From: JBEIFW01 sp044370695
GTDB lineage: Bacteria; Actinomycetota; Acidimicrobiia; Acidimicrobiales; Ilumatobacteraceae
Length of the DNA: 41,681 bases
Reading direction: 5' to 3'
NCBI GenBank assembly: GCA_044370695.1
Contig: JBILVB010000014.1
Location: 1-41,681, forward strand
The notes under the pieces were generated by a model. That model was not told where the DNA came from. It saw nothing but the letters and a program-made list of their open reading frames with translations, and ran no database searches. This document shows positions 27,098 through 34,747 of the stretch, in pieces. The translations under genes and the position numbers were made by a program. How positions within the stretch are numbered: position 1 is the first letter of the stretch; every line of letters begins with the position of its first letter.

Positions 27098-27775
27098 TCA
27101 GCGGCGCCGGGTTCGCCGCTGTTGTGGTGCGCTCGGCGCGAGGCCTCGCAGCATGCAGTCGATGACGAGATCGGTGAGCCGGTCCTCGAGGTCCGCTTCG
27201 AGGTCCGGTTCCCACATCAGGAACTGCGCCACGCCCTGGACCGCCATGAACAGCGCAAGACCGATCAGGAAGGGATCTTCGTCGAGGAACCGGCCCTGAT
27301 CGATCGCCTGGCCGACGGCCTGGGATCGCGAGCGGAACAACCGCGCGCCGAGCGCGTTCGATGTCGAGCGGGGATCGAAGTACTCGCGCCGGAAGAAGCT
27401 CGGTGGGTAGGTCTGCATCAATCGGAACAGCGCCGTATTGCGCTTGGCGTAGTCGACGTAGTTGCGCGAGATCGCACGCAGTCGCTCCACGGGGTCGGGC
27501 TGTGTGAGCTTCGCGAGTTCGGTGATGAACCAATCGAATTCCCGGCGTGCCACCGCTCGCAGCAGGGCGTCTTTCGACTCGAAGTGGGCGTACACCGCCG
27601 GCGCAGTCACGCCCAATTCGGCGCCGAGGCGGCGCAGCGTGAAGCTCTCGTGGCCTTCGGCGAGGATCATCGCCCGAGCCACGTCGACGATGCCGTCCGC
27701 ATCGAGACGTGTCGCTCGCTTGCTCAGCCGGGGCACCGCTGCTGCCGGCCTACTCGTAGAACCGGCTCTTGCCAA
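27098..27775 (-). CDS. TetR-family transcriptional regulator, likely local repressor
   Basis: 225 residues. The N-terminal TetR helix-turn-helix is at about residues 27-75 (FTLRRLGAELGVTAPAVYAHF then ESKDALLRAV); the rest is a helical ligand/dimer domain with a C-terminal WEPDLEADLEDRLTDLVID segment. The TTG at 27775 was chosen because GGAGG sits 6 bp upstream and the next in-frame starts would cut toward the HTH. Operator copy D lies 51 bp upstream in its divergent promoter, which fits autorepression. The inducer is probably a substrate or CoA intermediate of the block (inference). Confidence 0.9.
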   Translation of the reverse strand: MARAGSTSRPAAAVPRLSKRATRLDADGIVDVARAMILAEGHESFTLRRLGAELGVTAPAVYAHFESKDALLRAVARREFDWFITELAKLTQPDPVERLRAISRNYVDYAKRNTALFRLMQTYPPSFFRREYFDPRSTSNALGARLFRSRSQAVGQAIDQGRFLDEDPFLIGLALFMAVQGVAQFLMWEPDLEADLEDRLTDLVIDCMLRGLAPSAPQQRRTRRR

Positions 27776-27825
27776 TGCCTTCCTCCAACACGAGGGCAGC
27801 CTACCGGTGTCGGTTCCGTCCGTGA

Positions 27826-27840
27826 CTTAACAGCATTAAG
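27826..27840. promoter_or_regulatory. Regulon operator copy D
   Basis: CTTAACAGCATTAAG matches copy A at 12 of 15 positions, with perfect CTTAA/TTAAG outer arms. It lies between the TetR gene and the divergent CMD-like gene, ending 8 bp before the latter's ATG, so bound repressor would block both promoters. Confidence 0.65.
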
Positions 27841-27848
27841 CTGAGTCC

Positions 27849-28922
27849 ATGCGACTCGGTTACGTCGGCAGCACGACTGCGCATTCTCACTCGCTCGATT
27901 GGTGGGCCCGCAACGGTCAGGACCCTGATCGGGCGTTGCACCTGGTGCGGACCTGGGCGTGGAGCCCGTGGTTGCAGGAGTGTCAGCAACGACTCGGCCA
28001 TGCATTGCACGAATGCACACCGGTTCCGAGCCGATGGAAAGAGACGGCGATCGTGCGGGTGTGTGGCAGGCACGACAGCACCTACGAGCTCTATCACCAC
28101 GCTCCTCTGGGAGCAGCAGCCGGGGTGCCTCCCCTCGTGCTCGAACAGCTCGTGCGTCCGGGCCCGGTCGACGATGCGGCACTCGATCCGACCGAACGGT
28201 TCCTCGTCGGGCTCACCGAGCAGATCGATGGCGGCGTCGAACTCAGCGGCGTTGTCGCGCAGTGGTCCGATCACCTCAGCCCCGACCAATTCGTCGCCTT
28301 GTATCTTCAGATCGGCTACTGGGGTTGTAACGCCCGTCTGGCAAACGCCGTGCGGCTCGAGAACGAGCCCTGGATGAATCCGGCCGCTGTGCGCCCGATC
28401 GATCCGGGTCCGAAGCGGCCGCTCCTCGCACCGGCGCAGTTGGATCCCATCGGCTCGTTCGGCGTGCCGGCGCTCGAGTCGCTGCCCGAGCGTTCCACCG
28501 CATGGTTGGCGCGTTGGGCCGAACCGGACGACGCGCTCGTGCGGTTGTGGTCGTGGGTCCCGGACGTGCAGGTGGCGAACCAACGTGAGTGGGCCTGCTT
28601 GACCGGCGACGACATCGAACTGGCCCGCCCGTTGCGGACCGCAGCGGCACGCCTTGCGATCGGCCAGCGCCGGTATCTGTCGGAGCTGATCGATGCCAGT
28701 GCCGCATGGGACCGCTCGCCGATCGACGCAGCGGACGCCGCAGCGCTCGAAGCGTTCGTCGAGCAGTGGCTTGCCGGCACCGGCGTCTCCGACGACGTCT
28801 TCGATCGGGCGCAACGGCGTTTCGGTCGACGCGGGGTCGTGGAGATCCAACTCCTGGTGGGCTTCCTGCGAATCCAGGCGACGTTGGCCGAGCTCGCCGG
28901 GCTCGCCTTCGGCACCGACTGA
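27849..28922 (+). CDS. Double carboxymuconolactone-decarboxylase (AhpD-like) protein
   Basis: 357 residues. The first module spans residues ~60-175: WKETAIVRVCGRHDSTYELY then HHAPLGAAAGV (CMD/AhpD active-site region without the CxxC pair), ending YLQIGYWGCNARLANAV. The second, residues ~230-355, keeps only the back half of the fold (FDRAQRRFGRRGVVEIQLLV) and lacks the His-rich motif. CMD-like proteins decarboxylate or isomerise lactones or act as peroxidase-like partners. The ATG is 8 bp past operator D, with no Shine-Dalgarno, so the transcript may be near-leaderless. The 71 bp after it hold nothing recognisable before the tRNA. Confidence 0.75.
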   Translation: MRLGYVGSTTAHSHSLDWWARNGQDPDRALHLVRTWAWSPWLQECQQRLGHALHECTPVPSRWKETAIVRVCGRHDSTYELYHHAPLGAAAGVPPLVLEQLVRPGPVDDAALDPTERFLVGLTEQIDGGVELSGVVAQWSDHLSPDQFVALYLQIGYWGCNARLANAVRLENEPWMNPAAVRPIDPGPKRPLLAPAQLDPIGSFGVPALESLPERSTAWLARWAEPDDALVRLWSWVPDVQVANQREWACLTGDDIELARPLRTAAARLAIGQRRYLSELIDASAAWDRSPIDAADAAALEAFVEQWLAGTGVSDDVFDRAQRRFGRRGVVEIQLLVGFLRIQATLAELAGLAFGTD

Positions 28923-28993
28923 CGAGACCGCCCGGGACCGTGCAGCAGACGTGTCGTGGGAGTCCCCAGTGGCGACTCGGACGGAGGTTCGTG

Positions 28994-29077
28994 TGCCCGG
29001 GACGGGTCTCGAACCCGTACGCCCCGAAGGGCAGAGGGGTTTAAGCCCTCCGCGTCTGCCGATTCCGCCACCCGGGC
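28994..29077 (-). tRNA. tRNA-Leu (anticodon UAA)
   Basis: Read on the minus strand: acceptor GCCCGGG/CCCGGGC, D arm GGCGGAATCGGCAGACGC, anticodon stem GAGGG/CCCTC with loop CTTAAAC (anticodon TAA), long class II variable arm, T arm ACGGGTTCGAGACCCGT, discriminator A. 84 nt, CCA not encoded. The long variable arm and anticodon both identify Leu. Its 3' end faces the catabolic block. Confidence 0.95.
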
Positions 29078-29104
29078 CTGTGCGCCGACGCTACCGGGGT
29101 CCGG

Positions 29105-30241
29105 TCACGCCGGCGGGCAGCGCAGCACGGCGCGCAGCGCACCGAAGGAGGGCCGGGGCCGCCCGTCGGCCCGACGCAACCCGAACCCGCCGCCGTCGTC
29201 GACCGCCTCGGCGAGGTCGGGACGGTCCCGATCGGCGTAGAGAAACACCGGGCCCACCCCCTCGATCCGCTGGGCGATCGTCACCGCCTCGACGATCCCG
29301 GCGGCTTGAGTGCGCTCGCTCACCGAGTTCGGGTTGTCGCCGGTCGGAAGACCGTACTCGGTGAGCCACAACGGCATCGGCCGGCCAGCGGTCCGGGCCA
29401 CGAGCTCGCGGATGCTGCGCAGGCGGGAGAACAGGTTCCACGGCTCGGGAGCCCCGGGCCGTACCGGAGCCGAGTAGGGATGGAGGCCGACGGCGTCGAT
29501 CGTGTCGAAGCCCCCGGCGACCGCGACCTCCGCAAGGAAGGCCTCGGGGGCGCGCGTCGTTCCGTCCGAGGCATCCCTGGCCGGGGCCACCCCACCGCTC
29601 ACCACGACGGCGTCGGGATCGACGGCCCGGATGGCCGCTACGCCCGCCCGTAGGAGCGCAGCGAAACGAGCGGGATCCGGTCGGGGAGCCCAGAACCAGG
29701 ACAGGTTCGGCTCGTTCCACAACTCCCACGCGTCGACCCGGTCGCCGTATCGGAGAACGGCTGCCGTGAGGAACGCCGCGAAGTCCTCCAAGCGTTGGGG
29801 TGGGTGCTTGTCGGTCGTCGCCCGGGGGCGCGCCCACTCCGGCGTGTACGCCGCGAGCAGCAGCACCCGCAGGCCGTTGCGGACGGCGAGGTCGACGACT
29901 CGGTCGGTTGCGGCCCAGTCGGGTTCGCCCCGGGTGCGCTCCACCCACGACCAGTCGAGATCGAGCCGGATCCACCGGGCGCCGGTGGCCACCATCGCCG
30001 CCGCGTCCCCCTCAGGGTCGTCGCCGGATTCGAACCCCGAGCCCGGCGAGAAGCCGACGAGCCTGCCCTCGAGCGGCACGACGTTGCGGCAGTCGAGTGG
30101 GGCATCGGCGCGTACCTCGGCCGAGCCCCCGAAGCTCGCCAGCACGACGACCCCGATCCCGCTGAGCGCAACGAGCGCAGCGACGACCGTGACCGCGAGC
30201 GTGCGCCGGCGCACGATGGCGGGGTCCGGGGCGCCGGTCAA
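29105..30241 (-). CDS. Membrane-anchored glycoside hydrolase (cellulase / GH39-PslG-like)
   Basis: 378 residues. One N-terminal membrane segment (LAVTVVAALVALSGIGVVVL, residues ~15-34) precedes a (beta/alpha)8 hydrolase: TGARWIRLDLDWSWVE, acid/base Glu in WELWNEPNLSWFW, nucleophile Glu in LWLTEYGLPTGDN (both clan GH-A positions). Such enzymes trim or release exopolysaccharide during export (PslG is the known example). The TTG at 30241 overlaps the flippase stop (TTGA). It is last in the polysaccharide operon; the tRNA-Leu starts 28 bp downstream on the same strand. Confidence 0.85.
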   Translation of the reverse strand: MTGAPDPAIVRRRTLAVTVVAALVALSGIGVVVLASFGGSAEVRADAPLDCRNVVPLEGRLVGFSPGSGFESGDDPEGDAAAMVATGARWIRLDLDWSWVERTRGEPDWAATDRVVDLAVRNGLRVLLLAAYTPEWARPRATTDKHPPQRLEDFAAFLTAAVLRYGDRVDAWELWNEPNLSWFWAPRPDPARFAALLRAGVAAIRAVDPDAVVVSGGVAPARDASDGTTRAPEAFLAEVAVAGGFDTIDAVGLHPYSAPVRPGAPEPWNLFSRLRSIRELVARTAGRPMPLWLTEYGLPTGDNPNSVSERTQAAGIVEAVTIAQRIEGVGPVFLYADRDRPDLAEAVDDGGGFGLRRADGRPRPSFGALRAVLRCPPA

Positions 30242-31659
30242 CGCCGCCCCCGCAGGTCGTCGACGTCGAGCGCGCCCGAGCAGCGGGCGACGACCGTGAA
30301 GAACACCCCGGTGAGGACGGCAGCGGCCGCCCACGGCAGCGGTGTCGCCGCAAGCGCGGCGCCGAGCCCGAAGGTCAGCACCCCGGTCATTGCGAGGGGT
30401 CCGAGCGATGGCGCGGGGAACGGCTGCACGTGCGGGATCCGTCGTACGAGCAGGGCCAACGGGATCAGCACCACGACTTCGGTGAGCAGCGTCGCCGCAG
30501 CGGCACCCTGGAAGGACCAGTGAGGGATCGCCACGGTGTTCACCGCCACGTTCGTCAGCAGGCCGCCGCCGGCCACGAACGGGTAGACCCGGTGTTGGGC
30601 GGTCGCCGCGAGCACCGTAAACGCCATCGACGTGCCGAACGCAACCGTCTGGGCCGCCATGAGCACCACCGTCGCCCGGTCGGCATCGACGTACTCCCGG
30701 CCGTAGAGCAACCCGATGATCTCGGTGGCGTAGAGCGCCGTGCCGACGAACGCCCCGACCCCGAGTGCGCTCAACAGCGAGGCCGCCCGCCGCAGCGCAG
30801 TACGGAACGCTTCGGGCTGATCGGGGAACGACGAGACGAGGATCGTCAGCATGGGCGTCGACACCGCCGTCGAGCCGAACCGAACCAGGTCGGGGAGCTT
30901 GGAGGCGACGTTGTAGTGACCCACGGCCCGGAACGTGTCGAGCTGCGACAGCATCACGGTGTCGATCCGGTAGGTCAGTGTCGCGAACGCCGCACCGACC
31001 GAAAGGGGTACGGCCTCGCGGAGCAACACCGACCACTGCCGGACGTCGGGCCGATAGCGGATCGGTATCAGGCGGTGTGCGCGTGCGGCGACGATCGTAA
31101 GGTTGATCGTCTCGCCGACCACGGCGGGAACCACGAACCACAGCACCGAACCGCCGGTCGCAGCGATCGCTGCGGTGAGCGCGAGCTGTGCGCCCTGGGC
31201 GACCGCTCCGGCAACGGCGACGGTGCGCAGCCGGAGTTGGGCCTGGAACACGATGCCGAGCGCGTGCGCAGGCGTCGAGAACACGACCACCAGCGCCGCG
31301 ACGGCCATCGCCTCGACCACCTCGGCCGGGTATCGACCGAGCACCACGAAACCGACGGCGACGCCGTAGCCCACGACGCCGAGCAGGGAGCGCAACACCA
31401 CGTAGCTGCCGACGAACGGCCCAGCCCCGTCGGGGTTGCCGAGGACGCCCGCCACCGCCGCTCGCCCGATCCCCATGTCGGTGACGATCGAGAGCATGCC
31501 GAGCACGCCGAACAGCAAGGCGAACCGGCCGAACTCCTCGGCCTGGAGGGTCCGGACGATCAGCAGCGTCCCGGCCCAGGCGAAGGCCGCCACGGCGAGG
31601 CGACCGACCACGAGCGCTCCCGCGTTGCCGACGAGGCGGTCGGGGGCGCTCGACGTCAC
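30238..31659 (-). CDS. Polysaccharide flippase (Wzx/MATE-like)
   Basis: 473 residues with about 12-14 hydrophobic segments. N-terminus LVGNAGALVVGRLAVAAFAW, then LQAEEFGRFALLFGVLGMLS, and mid-protein TYRIDTVMLSQLDTFRAVGHYNVASKL-type residues characteristic of the oligosaccharide flippase family. Moves lipid-linked repeat units across the membrane. GTG at 31659 overlaps the deacetylase stop. Confidence 0.9.
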   Translation of the reverse strand: MTSSAPDRLVGNAGALVVGRLAVAAFAWAGTLLIVRTLQAEEFGRFALLFGVLGMLSIVTDMGIGRAAVAGVLGNPDGAGPFVGSYVVLRSLLGVVGYGVAVGFVVLGRYPAEVVEAMAVAALVVVFSTPAHALGIVFQAQLRLRTVAVAGAVAQGAQLALTAAIAATGGSVLWFVVPAVVGETINLTIVAARAHRLIPIRYRPDVRQWSVLLREAVPLSVGAAFATLTYRIDTVMLSQLDTFRAVGHYNVASKLPDLVRFGSTAVSTPMLTILVSSFPDQPEAFRTALRRAASLLSALGVGAFVGTALYATEIIGLLYGREYVDADRATVVLMAAQTVAFGTSMAFTVLAATAQHRVYPFVAGGGLLTNVAVNTVAIPHWSFQGAAAATLLTEVVVLIPLALLVRRIPHVQPFPAPSLGPLAMTGVLTFGLGAALAATPLPWAAAAVLTGVFFTVVARCSGALDVDDLRGRR

Positions 31660-32474
31660 GGCACGTGCTCCGCTCGTTCGTCCGGCCCGACCCGGTCGAG
31701 TTGGTGGTCGGGCCAGGAGCCGGCGACACGCGCGAGGTGGAGGGTCAGCCGGGCTGCACCGAGATGGGCGCCCATCGTCAGGCGGGGAATGCGCATCGGG
31801 TCGACACCTGCGGTCACCCGACCGTTGAGGAAGGTGACCGCAGCCGTGTAGCCCGATTCGGCCGCCGCCTTGCGGACCGCGGTGTCGTGGTAACCGTGCG
31901 GGTAGGCGAGGAGTTCGGGGGCGGTGCCGAACCGCTCGGCGAGACAGCGGCGACTGCCGGCTAGTTCGTCGACGAGCGCGGACTCACCGCAGGCGACGAG
32001 GTTCGGGTGGTGGCGGGTGTGCGAACCGATCGTCCAACCGGCCCGTACGAGCGCGTCGATCTCGGTGGTGTCGAGCGTGCGCGCAGCTCCCGGCCACCAC
32101 GGTGGGGAAGTTCCCAGATGGTCGGACACCACGAACACCGTTGCCGTCGCTCCGGCCTCGGCGATGACCTCGAGCGCCTGCGTGTGCACACCGGACAGCG
32201 CGTCGTCGAACGTCAACGCAGCACATCGGTCCAGGGATTCACCCCGATCGAGTCGGCGGGCGATCTCGTCGAGTCCCACGATGCGCAGGTCCATGGCCTC
32301 GAGCACCCGCAGGTGCCGGCGGAGCTGACCGACGGTGACGCCCCACCGGCCGGGCGTGGCGTCGTCGGCCACGACGTCGTGGTAGCCGAGCACCACGCCG
32401 CCGGGCGCGGCGCGCCGATGTCGGATCGTCTGCCACACCGCGTGCGTCCGGTGCCCGATCCGGAGGTTCCTCAT
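31656..32474 (-). CDS. Polysaccharide deacetylase (NodB homology, CE4)
   Basis: 272 residues. VVLGYHDVV near residue 28, the metal/catalytic motif ALTFDDALSG near 85, and the second metal motif SHTRHHPNL near 140 (SHTxxHP with both His). Complete CE4 catalytic set. Probably removes N-acetyl groups from the exported glycan. ATG at 32474 overlaps the double glycosyltransferase stop (ATGA). No signal peptide visible, so a cytoplasmic or unusual location is possible. Confidence 0.88.
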   Translation of the reverse strand: MRNLRIGHRTHAVWQTIRHRRAAPGGVVLGYHDVVADDATPGRWGVTVGQLRRHLRVLEAMDLRIVGLDEIARRLDRGESLDRCAALTFDDALSGVHTQALEVIAEAGATATVFVVSDHLGTSPPWWPGAARTLDTTEIDALVRAGWTIGSHTRHHPNLVACGESALVDELAGSRRCLAERFGTAPELLAYPHGYHDTAVRKAAAESGYTAAVTFLNGRVTAGVDPMRIPRLTMGAHLGAARLTLHLARVAGSWPDHQLDRVGPDERAEHVP

Positions 32475-34747
32475 CGGGGCCCGGCTCCGCGCCGGGAGGC
32501 CTCGTCCAGGAGCACCACCAGATCCTCGACGCTGTTGCGCATGTCGAAGTGGGCCCGCTGATGGGCCTGCGCAGCGGCGCCCATCCGGACCCGCCGGTCC
32601 GGGTCGTCGAGCAGCGCGGTGATGGCGGCGGCGAGTTCGTCGTCGTCGCCGGGGTGCACGAGCAGGCCGCAGATTCCCTCGGGCACCAGCTCCGGCACCG
32701 CCCCCACCCTCGCGGCGATCACCGGCAACCCCGCAGCCATCGCCTCGAGCACGGCGTTGGGGGACTGGTCGATCTCGCTCGGGAAGACGAACACGGAGCT
32801 GGCTCGTAGATGGGTCCACAGGCGCTGATCGCCGGTGGTGATGTCGCCGATCACGCGCACGGCCCGGCCCGGCGGGACGCGGTCGGGGGTGATGTAGAGC
32901 AGGTCGGCACGGTCGGCGAAACGGCGTTGGTGGACCCGGTGGAGTTGCAGCCCGCCCTTGCGGTCGAGGTGGCGCCCGACGAACACGAGCGTGGGGCGTT
33001 CGGCCGTCGTGCCGGGTGCCGCCCCGTCGGGGAAGGCCGGTGCGTCCACCCCGAAGGGCAGCACCCGGACGCGGTGGGCGTCGATGCCGTAGTCGCCCCT
33101 CCAGGAGTCGGCCACCCAGTGCGAGTTGGCGACGAGCAACGTCGCTGCGCCGACCAGACGGCGCTCGAACGGCTTGGACGCCGCGACCGTCCACGGAGTG
33201 AAGCGCGTCGGCCGGCGGTAGGGGTTCCGGTAGGCGTTCAACGCGTTGCTCGAATCGGTGGTCACGACGGTCGGCACCCGACGTACCAGGCCGAGCATCC
33301 GCAAGCCGATGTTGTGGGAGTACAGGTGGAGCACATCCACGTCGCGTTCGCCCAGCCGTCGCCGAACGGCTCGGGCAGTGACGGCACTCGCCAAGAGCTG
33401 CGCCCGCAACGACTGGCCGTCGAGATCGAACCGGGCGAGGCCCGGGATCGGCGCGCTCAGGATCCGCCGCACCGGTCCGGGCGCCGGGACGTGGTGGAAC
33501 ACGGCCTCGACGTCGGTGCGGTCGTGCAGGATCCGTTCGAGGTGGAAATGGACGGTCGCATGGCCGCCGATGTTCTCGTTGACGAACATCGTGCGCAGCG
33601 GGGGGACCGGACCGATCTCGGCCCGCAGCGTCTCGAGGAAACGCCGGGCGGCGTCGTCGATTCGGTGCGCGCTGCGGGCCCGGCGCTGCCCGGCGTCGGC
33701 GACGAGCCGTCGCCGTTCCTCGTCGGCGAGCAGTGAGCGCACCGCGCCGGCCATGGCGCCGGGATCGCCGACGGGTACGAGCACGCCGTAGGCGCCGTGG
33801 CCGAGCAGTTCGGCCGAGCCGCCGTGATCCGTGGCGACGACGGCCACCCCGAGGCTCATCGCTTCGAGCACCGAGAGCGGCGCCGCTTCCGGTTCGACGG
33901 AGGCGTTCACGGCGACCGACCATCGGCGCATCACGGCGGCCGGGTCGGGGACGTGGCCGAGGAAACGCACCCGTGCCGTCATCCCGAGCTCGTCGACGAG
34001 CGTCCGCAGGCCAGCGACGTGGGCGCCGTCTTTCGGGAACGGCCCACCCATCACCTCGATGGTGGCCTCGGGCACCGCGGCCATGGCCGTGAGGAACACC
34101 CGGTGGCCCTTCCACGGCGTGAGCGCTGCGTTGATGCCGACGATCGGCGTCTCCGCCTCGACGGGCGGTGCGCCACCCGTGTCGGGCCCGGCGACGTGCG
34201 TCGGCGCTCCGTTCATCACGACCGTGGTGGGGATCCCGAACGAACGGGGTACCGCCGCTGCCGTCTCGGACACGGCGATCGCCCGCCGCACCACCGGCAG
34301 CCCGAGGCCCACGAACGGCGTGATCAGCGGGCGGATCGTTGCGTCGTGGACGATCCAGACGACGGGGCGGCCGGTGCGGGCCATGCGCGCTGCGAGCAGA
34401 CCGAACACGCCGTTGACGACCACGACGTCGGCCCGCGCTGCCGCTTGCCGGATGCGGCGGGACGCCCGCACGACGTTGACGAACAGACGGGGGATGGCCG
34501 CCGCCGACGGTCCGGCGGGGAGCTTCTGCTCGGCAATGCGACCCCCGGGCATCGCGACCGATCGCAGCTCGTCGTCGAACGGACCCGCCGGCCGGAGGCA
34601 TTCGACACGCCAACCGGCCCGCACCGCAGCCGTGAGGTAGTCGCGCAGGACGACCTCGGCACCGCTGCGCAGCCCCGTCGGGGACACTGCGAGCAGTCGC
34701 AGTGCCCCGGCGGGCGCGCACCGGTCCGTCGGAACGCTCGGGCTCAC
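32471..34747 (-). CDS. Tandem glycosyltransferase fusion (GT4-GT4)
   Basis: 758 residues in one uninterrupted frame. Module 1 (~1-380): LAVSPTGLRSGAEVVLRDYL, VVNGVFGLLAARMARTGRP, INAALTPWKGHRVFLTAM, nucleotide-sugar E-x7-E in EPEAAPLSVLEAM. Module 2 (from Met387, ATG at 33589): NENIGGHATVHFHLERIL, LYSHNIGLRMLGLV, VFVGRHLDRKGGLQLHRV, E-x7-E in EIDQSPNAVLEAM. Each is a complete GT-B enzyme, so the protein could add two successive sugars. GTG at 34747 overlaps the preceding stop. Met387 could also be an internal start giving a separate second enzyme. Confidence 0.88.
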   Translation of the reverse strand: MSPSVPTDRCAPAGALRLLAVSPTGLRSGAEVVLRDYLTAAVRAGWRVECLRPAGPFDDELRSVAMPGGRIAEQKLPAGPSAAAIPRLFVNVVRASRRIRQAAARADVVVVNGVFGLLAARMARTGRPVVWIVHDATIRPLITPFVGLGLPVVRRAIAVSETAAAVPRSFGIPTTVVMNGAPTHVAGPDTGGAPPVEAETPIVGINAALTPWKGHRVFLTAMAAVPEATIEVMGGPFPKDGAHVAGLRTLVDELGMTARVRFLGHVPDPAAVMRRWSVAVNASVEPEAAPLSVLEAMSLGVAVVATDHGGSAELLGHGAYGVLVPVGDPGAMAGAVRSLLADEERRRLVADAGQRRARSAHRIDDAARRFLETLRAEIGPVPPLRTMFVNENIGGHATVHFHLERILHDRTDVEAVFHHVPAPGPVRRILSAPIPGLARFDLDGQSLRAQLLASAVTARAVRRRLGERDVDVLHLYSHNIGLRMLGLVRRVPTVVTTDSSNALNAYRNPYRRPTRFTPWTVAASKPFERRLVGAATLLVANSHWVADSWRGDYGIDAHRVRVLPFGVDAPAFPDGAAPGTTAERPTLVFVGRHLDRKGGLQLHRVHQRRFADRADLLYITPDRVPPGRAVRVIGDITTGDQRLWTHLRASSVFVFPSEIDQSPNAVLEAMAAGLPVIAARVGAVPELVPEGICGLLVHPGDDDELAAAITALLDDPDRRVRMGAAAQAHQRAHFDMRNSVEDLVVLLDEASRRGAGPR

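Noticed and set aside
11300..28993. Direct-repeat attachment sites flanking the catabolic block
   Set aside because: I compared the tRNA-Leu 3' end with 11300-11600 by eye and found no matching copy; no integrase or transposase gene is present.
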